A stretch of 64,000 nt of DNA from Nocardia crassostreae. Its GTDB lineage: Bacteria > Actinomycetota > Actinomycetes > Mycobacteriales > Mycobacteriaceae. Below are positions 1 through 7,692 of the stretch, piece by piece. A program made the position numbers and the translations under genes. The stretch spans positions 171,742 to 235,741 of the forward strand of contig NZ_BDCH01000003.1 in the NCBI RefSeq assembly GCF_001613405.1. The letters run 5' to 3'. Positions within the stretch are counted from its first letter, which is position 1; each line of letters begins with the position of its first letter. The notes under the pieces were generated by a model that was given only the letters and a program-made list of their open reading frames with translations, ran no database searches and was not told where the DNA came from.

Positions 1-1082
1 GCCTGCGACCGCGCCGCCGCGATGGCCGAGTCCGACAATGTGGTCGAGTCGGTACGCATATAGGTGATGTAGCCGTTTTCGTACAGCCGCTGCGCCACCC
101 GCATGGTCCGCTCGGAGGTGAACCGCAGTTTCCGCGCGGCCTCCTGCTGCAGGGTCGAGGTCATGAACGGCGCATACGGTTTCCGCGTATACGGCTTGGA
201 CTCCACCGAGGTGACCGACAGATCCACCCCGTGCAGCGATTCCGCCAGTCGCCGGGCATACCCGCCGTCCAGCACCGTCACACCCGAGGTCTTCAACTGC
301 CCATCGGAGCCGAAATCCCGTCCCTGCGCCACCCGCGACCCGTCGACGGACACCAGCCGCGCGCCGAAGACCCGCGGATTCCCCTCGCCCTGATCACCGG
401 CGTCCAGCTTGGCCGCGATATCCCAGTACTCCGCGGACCGGAACGCCATGCGCTCCCGCTCGCGCTGCACGATGACGCGCGTCGCCACCGACTGCACCCG
501 GCCCGCCGACAAGCGCGGCATGACCTTCTTCCACAGCACCGGCGACACTTCGTAGCCGTAGAGCCGGTCCAGAATGCGGCGCGTCTCCTGCGCGTCGACC
601 AGATCCTTGTCCAGTTCGCGCGTGTCGGCGGCCGCGGCCCGAATGGCCGATTCGGTGATCTCGTGGAACACCATGCGCCGGACCGACACCTTCGGCTTCA
701 GCGTTTCCAGCAGATGCCACGCGATGGCCTCGCCCTCGCGGTCGGGGTCGGTGGCGAGATAGAGCTCGTCGGCATCGGCCAGCAGGCTCTTCAGCTCGCT
801 GACCTTGGCCTTCTTATCCGGGCTGACGACGTAGATGGCCTCGAAGTCATTGTCGACATCGACGCCGAGCCGCGCCCACTGCTGTCCCTTGTATTTGGCC
901 GGTACATCCGCCGCGCCGCGCGGCAGGTCCCGGATATGCCCGACAGAGGCCTCGACGACATAACCGCGCCCCAGGTAGGGGGCGATTTTCTTGGCCTTGG
1001 TCGGCGACTCGACGATGACGAGACGACGCAGGGAGCGGCCCTGGGCAGGCCCGGTCGATGCACCGCGGTCTCGTGTTGCCAC
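1..1082 (-). CDS. topA: DNA topoisomerase I, N-terminal part (cut by left edge)
   Basis: Type IA topoisomerase that relaxes negative supercoils by cutting and rejoining one strand. The visible 360 codons open with the TOPRIM domain (RLVIVESPTKAKK near residue 20, the acidic DPDREGEAIAW motif near 115). They reach the active site ITYMRTDS, whose Tyr341 codon is at positions 60-62. The start is the GTG at 1082, preceded by GGAAAGG 11 bases upstream; a GTG ten bases further upstream is in the wrong frame. The remaining topoisomerase core and zinc or basic tail lie off the left edge. A likely promoter lies at 1180-1217. Family assignment is secure. Confidence 0.97.
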   Translation of the reverse strand, partial: MATRDRGASTGPAQGRSLRRLVIVESPTKAKKIAPYLGRGYVVEASVGHIRDLPRGAADVPAKYKGQQWARLGVDVDNDFEAIYVVSPDKKAKVSELKSLLADADELYLATDPDREGEAIAWHLLETLKPKVSVRRMVFHEITESAIRAAAADTRELDKDLVDAQETRRILDRLYGYEVSPVLWKKVMPRLSAGRVQSVATRVIVQRERERMAFRSAEYWDIAAKLDAGDQGEGNPRVFGARLVSVDGSRVAQGRDFGSDGQLKTSGVTVLDGGYARRLAESLHGVDLSVTSVESKPYTRKPYAPFMTSTLQQEAARKLRFTSERTMRVAQRLYENGYITYMRTDSTTLSDSAIAAARSQ

Positions 1083-1179
1083 CGGCGAACACACCTTTCC
1101 TGTCGATCCGCGCGGCGCTGGTGTGCGCGCGATACGCGGCTGGGGCAAGCGGCTGCGACTAGATATCGCTGCCAGGAAC

Positions 1180-1217
1180 ATTTATACCGTCTGTATTGGC
1201 TGCACTCGTGTTGCAGC
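1180..1217 (-). promoter_or_regulatory. Putative topA promoter with a dyad over the -35 region
   Basis: Read on the minus strand, TATAAAT (1186-1180) is a good -10 hexamer about 95 bases before the topA start. A perfect inverted repeat, GCTGCA at 1199-1204 and TGCAGC at 1212-1217, covers the place where the -35 would sit. The match to an extended -10 promoter is seen directly; that the dyad is an operator is inference. Confidence 0.45.
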
Positions 1218-1267
1218 GACGATATGGCCCCGGGTCGTGATCGAGTGTAATGGGTCCAGATATGGGT

Positions 1268-1298
1268 CGTCCCCCACCGCCGGAGGCGATGGGGGACG
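1268..1298 (-). terminator. Hairpin downstream of cspA
   Basis: Arms 1268-1281 and 1285-1298 pair over 14 bases with one mismatch and a 3-base loop. It begins about 20 bases past the cspA stop. There is no U-tract, as is common for actinobacterial terminators. Confidence 0.5.
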
Positions 1299-1319
1299 GA
1301 ACCCTGTGGGTAGGCCCGC

Positions 1320-1526
1320 TCAGCTGAGCGCGCGAACACCGGTGGCCTGCGGGCCCTTGGTGCCCTGGCCGACCTCGAACTCGACCTTCTGGTTCTCCTC
1401 GAGGGTGCGGAAGCCCGTCCCCTGGATCTCGGAGTAGTGGACGAAGACGTCAGCGGAGCCGTCCTCGGGCGCGATGAAGCCGAACCCCTTCTCCGCGTTG
1501 AACCACTTCACAGTTCCCTGTGCCAT
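1320..1526 (-). CDS. cspA: Cold-shock protein (CspA family)
   Basis: A 68-residue single cold-shock domain that binds single-stranded RNA and DNA as a chaperone. It starts [18 protein letters not shown] and carries both RNA-binding motifs, KGFGFI (RNP1, about residues 13-18) and VFVHY (RNP2, about 27-31). Length is exactly that of the family. The frame is open for another 109 codons upstream, but the ATG at 1526 has a strong GAAGGA site in front of it and gives the family N-terminus. The place next to topA matches the M. tuberculosis order. The long upstream stretch may be a 5' leader, as is usual for cold-shock genes. Confidence 0.96.
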   Translation of the reverse strand: MAQGTVKWFNAEKGFGFIAPEDGSADVFVHYSEIQGTGFRTLEENQKVEFEVGQGTKGPQATGVRALS

Positions 1527-1979
1527 TCTGTTCCTTCTCTTTCCATACCGGAACGGCGGACAAGTAGGTTCGTCCGCCGGGTCCGTTCCGAGCGCTGTAC
1601 TCTGTTCCCCCTGCAGGAAAGCCTCTAGTACACCGTTCGCAACATCGATCCTGCTGATGGTTTGGACTTTGGATCCGTTCCCTCGAACACAGAAGCTTGC
1701 GACCAGGAACCAGTGAACCATGTCTTCGCGCAATTCAACAGCTGAGTTACCCACAATTTGCAAAAAAGTTGATCTTGCGAATGCGCAGGTGAGGGTCATA
1801 ATGCCCAAATCCGTACTTGAAGTTGGTTTGCTTCCAGATAACAGAGCGAGCATCTGGCAAACCGGGTGTGAGCCAGGCCGCTACTCTGTAGTGAAATGGC
1901 AGGTAGAGGACCGGACATACACACGTTTCGCACCCCCGGCGCGTGTCGCGTCGCCGCACCGATGAAAGCAGCCGACTCC
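1527..1979. other. Divergent cspA/helicase intergenic region
   Basis: No convincing gene is seen in these 450 bases. GC content is clearly lower than in the flanking genes. A possible plus-strand promoter is TTGCGA near 1776 and CATAAT near 1798, with a 16-base spacer, facing the helicase. The minus-strand side would be the cspA leader. Confidence 0.4.
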
Positions 1980-4358
1980 ATGAGCCGCGCGGGCGCGGAA
2001 AGCCACCACTCCTACGGTAGATCGTTGCTGAATCGTGTCCTAACCGGGTGCGATGCCGGTGACCCCCGCCTCACCCATGTCACGGAGCTACCGTCACGTG
2101 CTGCTCAGGTCACGAAATGGCCCGAATGGATATCCCCCGAGGTGATAGCTGCGGTGCGTGCCACGGGCGTGGAGGCGCCCTGGATTCATCAGAGCCGGGC
2201 CGCCGACCTGGCCTTTTCCGGAGCGCACGTGGTGGTGTCGACCGGCACCGCCTCCGGGAAGTCGCTGGCCTATCAGCTGCCCGTACTCACTGCGCTGCAA
2301 GCGGATCCGCGCGCCACCGCGCTGTATCTGTCACCGACCAAGGCGCTCGGGGCCGATCAATTGCGCGTGGCAACCGAGCTGACCGGGGCGGATGCGCTGC
2401 GCAGCATTCATCCGGCCCCGTACGACGGGGATACGCCCGCCGAGATCCGGCAATGGGTGCGGTCGAATGCGCGCTGGGTTTTCACCAATCCGGACATGCT
2501 GCATCTGGGTATGTTGCGCGGCCACGAACGGTGGGGACGACTGCTGCGGCAATTGAAATACGTCGTGGTCGATGAATGCCATACCTACCGTGGGGTTTGC
2601 GGATCGCATGTGGCGCTGGTCCTGCGTCGGCTACGGCGAATCGCCGCGCAGTACGGGGCGGATCCGGTTTTCGTGCTGTGTTCGGCGACCACCGCGGAAC
2701 CCGCTGACACCGCCGCCCGGCTCATCGGCGCGCCGTGTGCCGCGGTCACCGAGGACGGGTCGCCGCAGGGGTCGCGGACGGTGGCGCTGTGGGAGCCGCC
2801 GCTCATCGGGGCGGGCCTGACCGGGGAAAACGGTGCGCCACTGCGCCGTACGGCCGGAGCGGAGGCCGCGCAGGTCATGGCCGAACTGGTGGCGGGGGGG
2901 GCGCGCACGCTCACCTTCGTGCGCTCCCGGCGCGGTGCCGAACTCATTGCCATGGACACCCGGCGCCTGCTGGCCGATCTCGACGCGACGCTGCCCGAGC
3001 GGGTGGCGGCGTACCGGGCCGGATATCTCGCCGAGGATCGGCGGGCCCTGGAAAACGCGCTGTCGGAGGGGTCTCTGCTGGGTGCGGCCACCACCAACGC
3101 GCTCGAGCTGGGCGTGGACATCGCCGGGCTGGATGCGGTTGTGGTGGTGGGTTATCCGGGCACGGTGGCCTCGTTCTGGCAGCAGGCCGGGCGGGCCGGA
3201 CGGCGCACCCAGGGGTCGCTGGTGCTGCTCATCGCCCGCGACGATCCGCTGGACACCTACCTGGTGCATCACCCGCAGGCACTGCTCGGGCGGCCGGTGG
3301 AAGCCACCATCACCGATCCGCACAATCCGTACGTGCTCGGCCCGCACCTGTTGTGCGCGGCCATGGAACAGCCGCTCACCGATGCCGAAGTGCTCGAATT
3401 CCGGGCCTGGGAACTGCTTTCCGACCTGGCCCGGCAGGGTTTGATCCGGCGGCGGGCGGGTGCGGCGCGCGATGGTTCGGCGCGCTGGTTCGTCACCGCG
3501 GACGCCCATTCGCACGATGCGGTGGACGTGCGCGGCGGTATCGGCAGCGCCATCGCGGTCGTGGATGTCGAGACCGGGCGCCTGCTGGGCACCACCGATG
3601 CCGGGCGCGCCCCGGCCACCCTGTATCCGGGCGCCGTGCACCTGCATCAGGGTGAGAGTTACGTGGTCGACGAGCTGGACCTGGACGAGGGCGTGGCGCT
3701 GGTGCACGCCGAAACCCCGGGCTGGACGACCACCGCGCGGACGCTGACCGCCATCGAGATCGAGGCGACCACGGCCGAGCGCGAACACGGCGCGGTCACA
3801 ACGGCATTGGCGAATGTGCTGGTCACCCGGCAGGTGGTGGGGTATCTGCGGCGGCTGCCCAGCGGTGAGGTGCTCGATATGGTGCCCCTCGACATGCCGG
3901 AGCAGACGCTGCCGACCCGGGCCGTGCTCTACACCGTCACACCGGAGTTGTTGGCGCGCGCGGGAATCGACGCGCGGCAGGCGGCCGGGGCGCTGCATGC
4001 CGCCGAGCACGCGGCCATCGGCCTGCTGCCGCTGGTCGCGACCTGCGATCGCTGGGATATCGGCGGCGTGTCGACGGCCGAGCATCCGGATACCGGCCTA
4101 CCCACCGTCTTCGTCTACGACGGGCATCCCGGCGGGGCCGGGTTCGCCGAACGCGGGTTCGCAAGGCTGCGGCACTGGCTCACGGCCACCCGCGCGGCCA
4201 TCGAATCCTGTGCGTGCGCGGTCGGCTGTCCGTCCTGCGTACAGTCCCCGAAGTGCGGAAACGGCAATAATCCGCTGGACAAGGCGGGTGCGTCGCGCCT
4301 GTTGGAGGCGGTACTGGCCGAGCTCGGCAATGGTGACGGCGATCACATCGAAACGTGA
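1980..4358 (+). CDS. DEAD/DEAH-box helicase with C-terminal DUF1998 cysteine cluster (Rv3649-like)
   Basis: Superfamily 2 helicase of about 792 residues. Walker A reads STGTASGKS (about residues 87-95), the Walker B box is VVVDECH (about 195), and a second RecA domain follows with GRAGRRTQGS. The C-terminus has the DUF1998 cysteines (SCACAVGCPSC, then KCGNGNNPLDKAG), which in the related MrfA/YprA helicases bind zinc. That family acts in DNA repair; the role here is inferred from the family. The frame is open from an ATG at 1896, with further ATGs at 1962 and 1980. None has a convincing ribosome site, so the start is uncertain. The position divergent from cspA is the mycobacterial arrangement. 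Confidence 0.9.
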   Translation: MSRAGAESHHSYGRSLLNRVLTGCDAGDPRLTHVTELPSRAAQVTKWPEWISPEVIAAVRATGVEAPWIHQSRAADLAFSGAHVVVSTGTASGKSLAYQLPVLTALQADPRATALYLSPTKALGADQLRVATELTGADALRSIHPAPYDGDTPAEIRQWVRSNARWVFTNPDMLHLGMLRGHERWGRLLRQLKYVVVDECHTYRGVCGSHVALVLRRLRRIAAQYGADPVFVLCSATTAEPADTAARLIGAPCAAVTEDGSPQGSRTVALWEPPLIGAGLTGENGAPLRRTAGAEAAQVMAELVAGGARTLTFVRSRRGAELIAMDTRRLLADLDATLPERVAAYRAGYLAEDRRALENALSEGSLLGAATTNALELGVDIAGLDAVVVVGYPGTVASFWQQAGRAGRRTQGSLVLLIARDDPLDTYLVHHPQALLGRPVEATITDPHNPYVLGPHLLCAAMEQPLTDAEVLEFRAWELLSDLARQGLIRRRAGAARDGSARWFVTADAHSHDAVDVRGGIGSAIAVVDVETGRLLGTTDAGRAPATLYPGAVHLHQGESYVVDELDLDEGVALVHAETPGWTTTARTLTAIEIEATTAEREHGAVTTALANVLVTRQVVGYLRRLPSGEVLDMVPLDMPEQTLPTRAVLYTVTPELLARAGIDARQAAGALHAAEHAAIGLLPLVATCDRWDIGGVSTAEHPDTGLPTVFVYDGHPGGAGFAERGFARLRHWLTATRAAIESCACAVGCPSCVQSPKCGNGNNPLDKAGASRLLEAVLAELGNGDGDHIET

Positions 4359-4733
4359 TCGGGCCGTCGCCGGAGTGAGGCCGGAACTCTATCCGACCGG
4401 CCGGTCCGAGTCGGGCAGCTGAACGGTATCGGGGACGGGTCCGAGAGGCCCGTCACGAGCCCCGCGGGGCGTCGCGGATAGCCGAATAAAAAGGGATGTG
4501 ATCCTGTTAACTGGATGATTGCTCCGTTCGATAATGTCGATTACGCATTTACCTGCGAATTCATTCGAAAGCGACTTCCGGAACGAATTGGAAAGCGATC
4601 GGTACCCAATCCTTTCGGTCGGGACTTTCATCCAATTCAGGTATCGATCGACCGTTGATGTGGCCCGCGCCATCCAATTTCTAACCAACCGCTCGGTATG
4701 AGATAGTGGCTGTCATTGCCATTACGCCAACTT
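4359..4733. other. AT-rich intergenic stretch between helicase and tad operon
   Basis: The stretch lies between convergent genes. From about 4480 to 4740 base composition falls close to half AT, against roughly one third in neighbours. Short ORFs exist on both strands but none shows family resemblance, a ribosome site or biased third positions. I see no gene here. Confidence 0.5.
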
Positions 4734-5159
4734 CTACTCCACATGATCGATCGGCCCGGCCCGAGCCATGGCGCGCACGACTCGAGCGCCGAGCGGACCG
4801 AGCGCCATTCGGGCCTCGACGGTAACCGTCACATCCCAGTCCTCCACCACGCATCCGGACCCTCGCATCGCCATTCGGCCCGCGATCTCCGCCGCCCGCG
4901 CGCAGCCCGCCGCGGTGCCGCGAGTCAGGTCGTGGGCCGCCGCAAGCGCCGCCAGATCGGCCGCGGATTGCGCCTGGTGACGACCCGCCACCGCCACCCC
5001 GACCTGCGCCACCAGCAGCGTGACCGCCAACATGGCCAGAACGGCCAGACATGCGGCCACCGTCACACCCCCGGCCTCGCCATTCCGATACGAATCCCGC
5101 ACCCGGCGCCGATGCACCGATCCACGCCGTGCGCTCATCGATCCACGCCGGGTGGTCAT
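4734..5159 (-). CDS. TadE/TadF-like pilus-neighbourhood protein (Rv3654c-like)
   Basis: A 141-residue protein with one membrane helix near residues 30-58 (GVTVAACLAVLAMLAVTLL). It is preceded by an Arg-rich cytoplasmic start and followed by AAGRHQAQSAADLAALAAA-like sequence typical of TadE/TadF-family pseudopilins. It is the last gene of the tad operon, and its ATG overlaps the stop of the preceding tadE in ATGA, so translation is coupled. An internal Met8 is an alternative start. The family is known from M. tuberculosis as the helicase/secretion-neighbourhood TadE-like protein; its exact role is not known. Confidence 0.8.
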   Translation of the reverse strand: MTTRRGSMSARRGSVHRRRVRDSYRNGEAGGVTVAACLAVLAMLAVTLLVAQVGVAVAGRHQAQSAADLAALAAAHDLTRGTAAGCARAAEIAGRMAMRGSGCVVEDWDVTVTVEARMALGPLGARVVRAMARAGPIDHVE

Positions 5160-5490
5160 GGCTCCGCCTCGGGTTCCCGGGCGGCGACCGCCTCGGCGCG
5201 CAGAGTGAGCGGCAGCAGCGGCGAGCGGGCGCTCACCACCGCCACCACCAGGTCACCGTCGGCCCGCACCGTAATTTCGGCCCGCGGCGGGGCCACCTGC
5301 CGAGCAGTCGCCACGGCTTCGGCGTCACCCCGGGCAGCCAGCCGCGCCGCCTCCCGGGCAGCGTCGACGCAACGCACCTGCGCGGCGGCCGCCAGCAGCG
5401 CACCGGCGCAGAGCACGAGCACAACGACCAAGGCGGCCAGGGCTAGGCGGCCTCGACGGTCGCCATACCGGCCTCGCCCCGGCCGCTCAC
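5156..5490 (-). pseudogene. TadE-like pilus protein, frameshifted
   Basis: The expected start is a GTG at 5490 that overlaps the stop of the Flp gene (GTGA). It gives VSGRGEAGMATVEAA, where G-MATVE is a prepilin-type cleavage motif, and then hits TAG at 5443-5445. One extra C just before that TAG (GCC GCC CTA GCC CTG) would continue in frame as LALAALVVVLVLCAGALL. That is exactly the hydrophobic helix and TadE domain found in the other frame down to 5156. The gene therefore looks like a one-base deletion of an otherwise intact gene, or a sequencing error. A 91-residue product from a TTG at 5431 would lack the processing site. Confidence 0.8.
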
Positions 5491-5702
5491 CCGGCCTGGG
5501 CCTTCAGGGCCTTGTCGATGATCTTGGTCAGGGCATTCACAATGCTGTCGCCGGTGACCACCGCGTACAGCACGGCCCCGAAGGCCGCCGCGGCAATCGT
5601 CCCGATCGCGTACTCCGCCGTACTCATTCCGTCCTCGCCCACCGCCAGCGTCAGCATGCGCCGCCGCAGTCCCCAGCCGAAGTTCCGCACTGTCGATCCC
5701 AC
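5487..5702 (-). CDS. Flp-type pilin (DUF4244 family, Rv3656c-like)
   Basis: A 71-residue pilin candidate. After a basic leader of about 25 residues comes GEDGMSTAEYAIG. The cut would fall between Gly and Met with Glu at +5, followed by a helix (TIAAAAFGAVLYAVVTG), which is the class III prepilin layout. The family is the DUF4244 group always found in actinobacterial tad clusters. It lies between tadC and tadE in the standard order and its stop overlaps the tadE start, so it belongs to the same transcript. It is the likely major subunit of the Flp pilus. Confidence 0.9.
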   Translation of the reverse strand: MGSTVRNFGWGLRRRMLTLAVGEDGMSTAEYAIGTIAAAAFGAVLYAVVTGDSIVNALTKIIDKALKAQAG

Positions 5703-5756
5703 CAGACTCTCCTTCCTCGAATCCGATGCGGCGGTTCCGCACCGGCACAGTCGTAT

Positions 5757-6422
5757 TCACATCAGTCCCCCGCCCAGTACCCGGCCCGCCAGTCCGATCA
5801 CCACCGGCACGATCCCCAGGCAGACGAAGGCGGGCAGGAAACACAACCCAAGCGGTCCTCCGATCAGCACCCCCGCCCGCTCCGCCCGCGCGGCCGCCGC
5901 ATCCTCGACCGCACCCCGCCGCTGCTCCGCCAATTCCGCCACCGCCCCGGCCAATCCGGCCCCCGACCGCGCCGACCGCCGCACCATCCGCACCAGGGCG
6001 CCCACCACCTCGTCCGCGCACCCGGCCCCGGCCTGCTCCCACGCCGTCACCGGATCCGCCCCCAGCGCAAGCAGATCCGCCGCTCGCCGCAATACCGTCC
6101 GCAGCGGCTCCGGAGCACCGGCCGCCACCGCTCCCGCCGCGGTCGACGCGGGCAGTCCGGCCCGCAAGCACGCCGCGAAGAGATCGAGCGTCCCCGCCGC
6201 GCCGAGCGGATCGGTGGCAATCCGTCCGGTTCGAACCCTTTGCCCGCCAGCCCGACCCGCAAGCACCCGCAACCGCCGCCGCCCTCCCACCCGTCCGGGC
6301 AGAACGAGCAGCGCCAGTGCAACCAGCGCCACGGCCCCCGAGAACCCGCCCACCGCAACCCCTTCCCAAGACCATTGATCCGCGTTCAGCGCAGGACTTT
6401 CGCCTGGATCGCATCGGTCCAC
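5757..6422 (-). CDS. TadC-like type II secretion F family membrane protein (Rv3657c-like)
   Basis: A 221-residue integral membrane component of the Flp pilus assembly platform. Visible are an N-terminal helix (GAVALVALALLVLP), a cytoplasmic T2SSF domain (LDLFAACLRAGLPASTAAGAV and the LVRMVRRSARSGAGLAGA repeat) and C-terminal helices (FVCLGIVPVVIGLAGRVLGG). The GTG start at 6422 overlaps tadB by 37 bases. A second GTG at 6353 would remove the overlap and still keep the first helix, so the start is uncertain. Confidence 0.85.
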   Translation of the reverse strand: MDRCDPGESPALNADQWSWEGVAVGGFSGAVALVALALLVLPGRVGGRRRLRVLAGRAGGQRVRTGRIATDPLGAAGTLDLFAACLRAGLPASTAAGAVAAGAPEPLRTVLRRAADLLALGADPVTAWEQAGAGCADEVVGALVRMVRRSARSGAGLAGAVAELAEQRRGAVEDAAAARAERAGVLIGGPLGLCFLPAFVCLGIVPVVIGLAGRVLGGGLM

Positions 6423-7198
6423 AGCAAGCCCGCGCAGGCCAGGCCCGTACCGAGCGGAAGCAGCACCGCACCGGTGGGGGTGAGGAACAGGACGCGCACG
6501 GGCGCCGCGCCCATGAGTTGTCCCAGACCGATGCCGAGCACGGGGAGCATGGCCAGGACGGCGGCCGTCGCGCGGGCACCGGCCAATGCGGCGCGCGTGC
6601 GGTCGCGGAATCGCTGGCGGGCCGATAGATCGGCGCGGGCCGCCGCGAGCAGTTCGGCCAGCGCCAGGCCGTGCCGCTCCGCCACCGACCAGGCGTCGGC
6701 AATGCGCGACAATTCCTGCGCGATGGCCGTTCCCGGCCTGCGCAGTCCCTCCGCCCCGGAACCGCCGAGACGGCTGCGCGCGGCGCTCGCGGCAAAGGCG
6801 CGCGCCGCCTCACCGGACGTCTCGCGGGCGGCGGTCGCGCTCGCGGCGCTGGGATGCGCCCCGACGCGCAGTTCCCCGATGACGGCCTCCATCCCCTCCA
6901 GCAGCTGCGTGATCTCCGCGGCCCGCCGCCGCTCCCACAGCGCTCGCCGCCTACGCACCGTGAGAGTTCCTGCCAGCAGCGCCGCAGCCACCAGCGCACC
7001 GATACCCGCGACCAGTGCCACGGGAACCGATAGCCCGGCCCCCACTCGAATCATCCGGCTGACCACAGGTTTTCGTAGCCGGTCCGGCGTGCCGAACACC
7101 CGCGCCAGCCGTCGGCGCACGGCGGGCTCGGGCATTACCAGCAGCGCCGAGGCGAGACAGACCAGGACCGCCTCGGAATGCCCCGGGACCGGAATCAT
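6386..7198 (-). CDS. TadB-like type II secretion F family membrane protein (Rv3658c-like)
   Basis: A 270-residue inner-membrane platform protein of the tad system, partner of TadC. It has an N-terminal helix pair (GLSVPVALVAGIGALVAAALL), a long Ala/Arg-rich cytoplasmic T2SSF domain with EGMEAVIGELRVGAHPSAA, and two C-terminal helices ending in LLWTDAIQAKVLR. The ATG at 7198 overlaps the stop of the upstream 165-codon ORF in ATGA. In mycobacteria tadB directly follows tadA; here 490 bases separate them. Confidence 0.88.
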   Translation of the reverse strand: MIPVPGHSEAVLVCLASALLVMPEPAVRRRLARVFGTPDRLRKPVVSRMIRVGAGLSVPVALVAGIGALVAAALLAGTLTVRRRRALWERRRAAEITQLLEGMEAVIGELRVGAHPSAASATAARETSGEAARAFAASAARSRLGGSGAEGLRRPGTAIAQELSRIADAWSVAERHGLALAELLAAARADLSARQRFRDRTRAALAGARATAAVLAMLPVLGIGLGQLMGAAPVRVLFLTPTGAVLLPLGTGLACAGLLWTDAIQAKVLR

Positions 7199-7692
7199 GG
7201 GGTGTCGTCCCGGTGTACTTCGGGCTCCACTACGGCGCAGCCAACCGGGAACTCACAGGCGCGATGCCGACCGCCAGTGAAATCGGCTGCCGGGCAACGC
7301 ACCTGGCGGCCTGGCGGATCCGGCGGTCCGGGATTCCCGCAATCGGGGCAAAATTCGCGATCCTCTCCCGAGGGCGGTTGCTTGGCATCGGAAGCCTTGG
7401 CGAGTGAGACCGGGAAATTAGGGCGCGGGTCGGCACCAGGTGGATGAGATTGCAGTTGTATGAACATGGGGTGACTTACGTCACTTGACGTTTCTGGTCG
7501 ACATGGTGACGGCGCGACCGATTCGGAAGCGGTATCCGCGCAGTGGTTTCGCCAACTGAGCCGAGGGGACGGTGGTTTCGAGCGGCGCCAGCCGAAGAGG
7601 GCGGTGCAGAGCTGAGCCGACGGTCGGCAGGCGGCTTCGGGCGGACAGCAGGGAGGTTGGTGCGGATCCTCCGGGCGGAGAGGGGGCTTCAC
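7195..7692 (-). CDS. Hypothetical Pro/Cys-rich ORF between tadA and tadB
   Basis: A 165-codon frame whose ATG overlaps the tadA stop (ATGA, 7692-7689) and whose TGA overlaps the tadB start (ATGA, 7198-7195). That is exactly the coupling used elsewhere in this operon. The product is rich in Pro and Cys. Its C-terminal third has FCPDCGNPGPP and further Cys at RQVRCPA, RACEF and VGCAV, which could be a small metal site. Third-position GC is only about 65 %, well below its neighbours, and I recognise no family. It may be a real fast-evolving gene, a decayed gene, or spacer DNA with chance overlaps. Confidence 0.35.
   Translation of the reverse strand: MKPPLRPEDPHQPPCCPPEAACRPSAQLCTALFGWRRSKPPSPRLSWRNHCADTASESVAPSPCRPETSSDVSHPMFIQLQSHPPGADPRPNFPVSLAKASDAKQPPSGEDREFCPDCGNPGPPDPPGRQVRCPAADFTGGRHRACEFPVGCAVVEPEVHRDDTP

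Noticed and set aside
4389..4688. Minus-strand 99-codon frame in the AT-rich island
   Set aside because: No ribosome site, no family resemblance, composition like spacer.
4716..7280. Plus-strand frame of more than 850 codons over the tad genes
   Set aside because: Arg/Pro/Ser-rich antisense shadow of the tad operon in high-GC DNA; no start signal and no domain.
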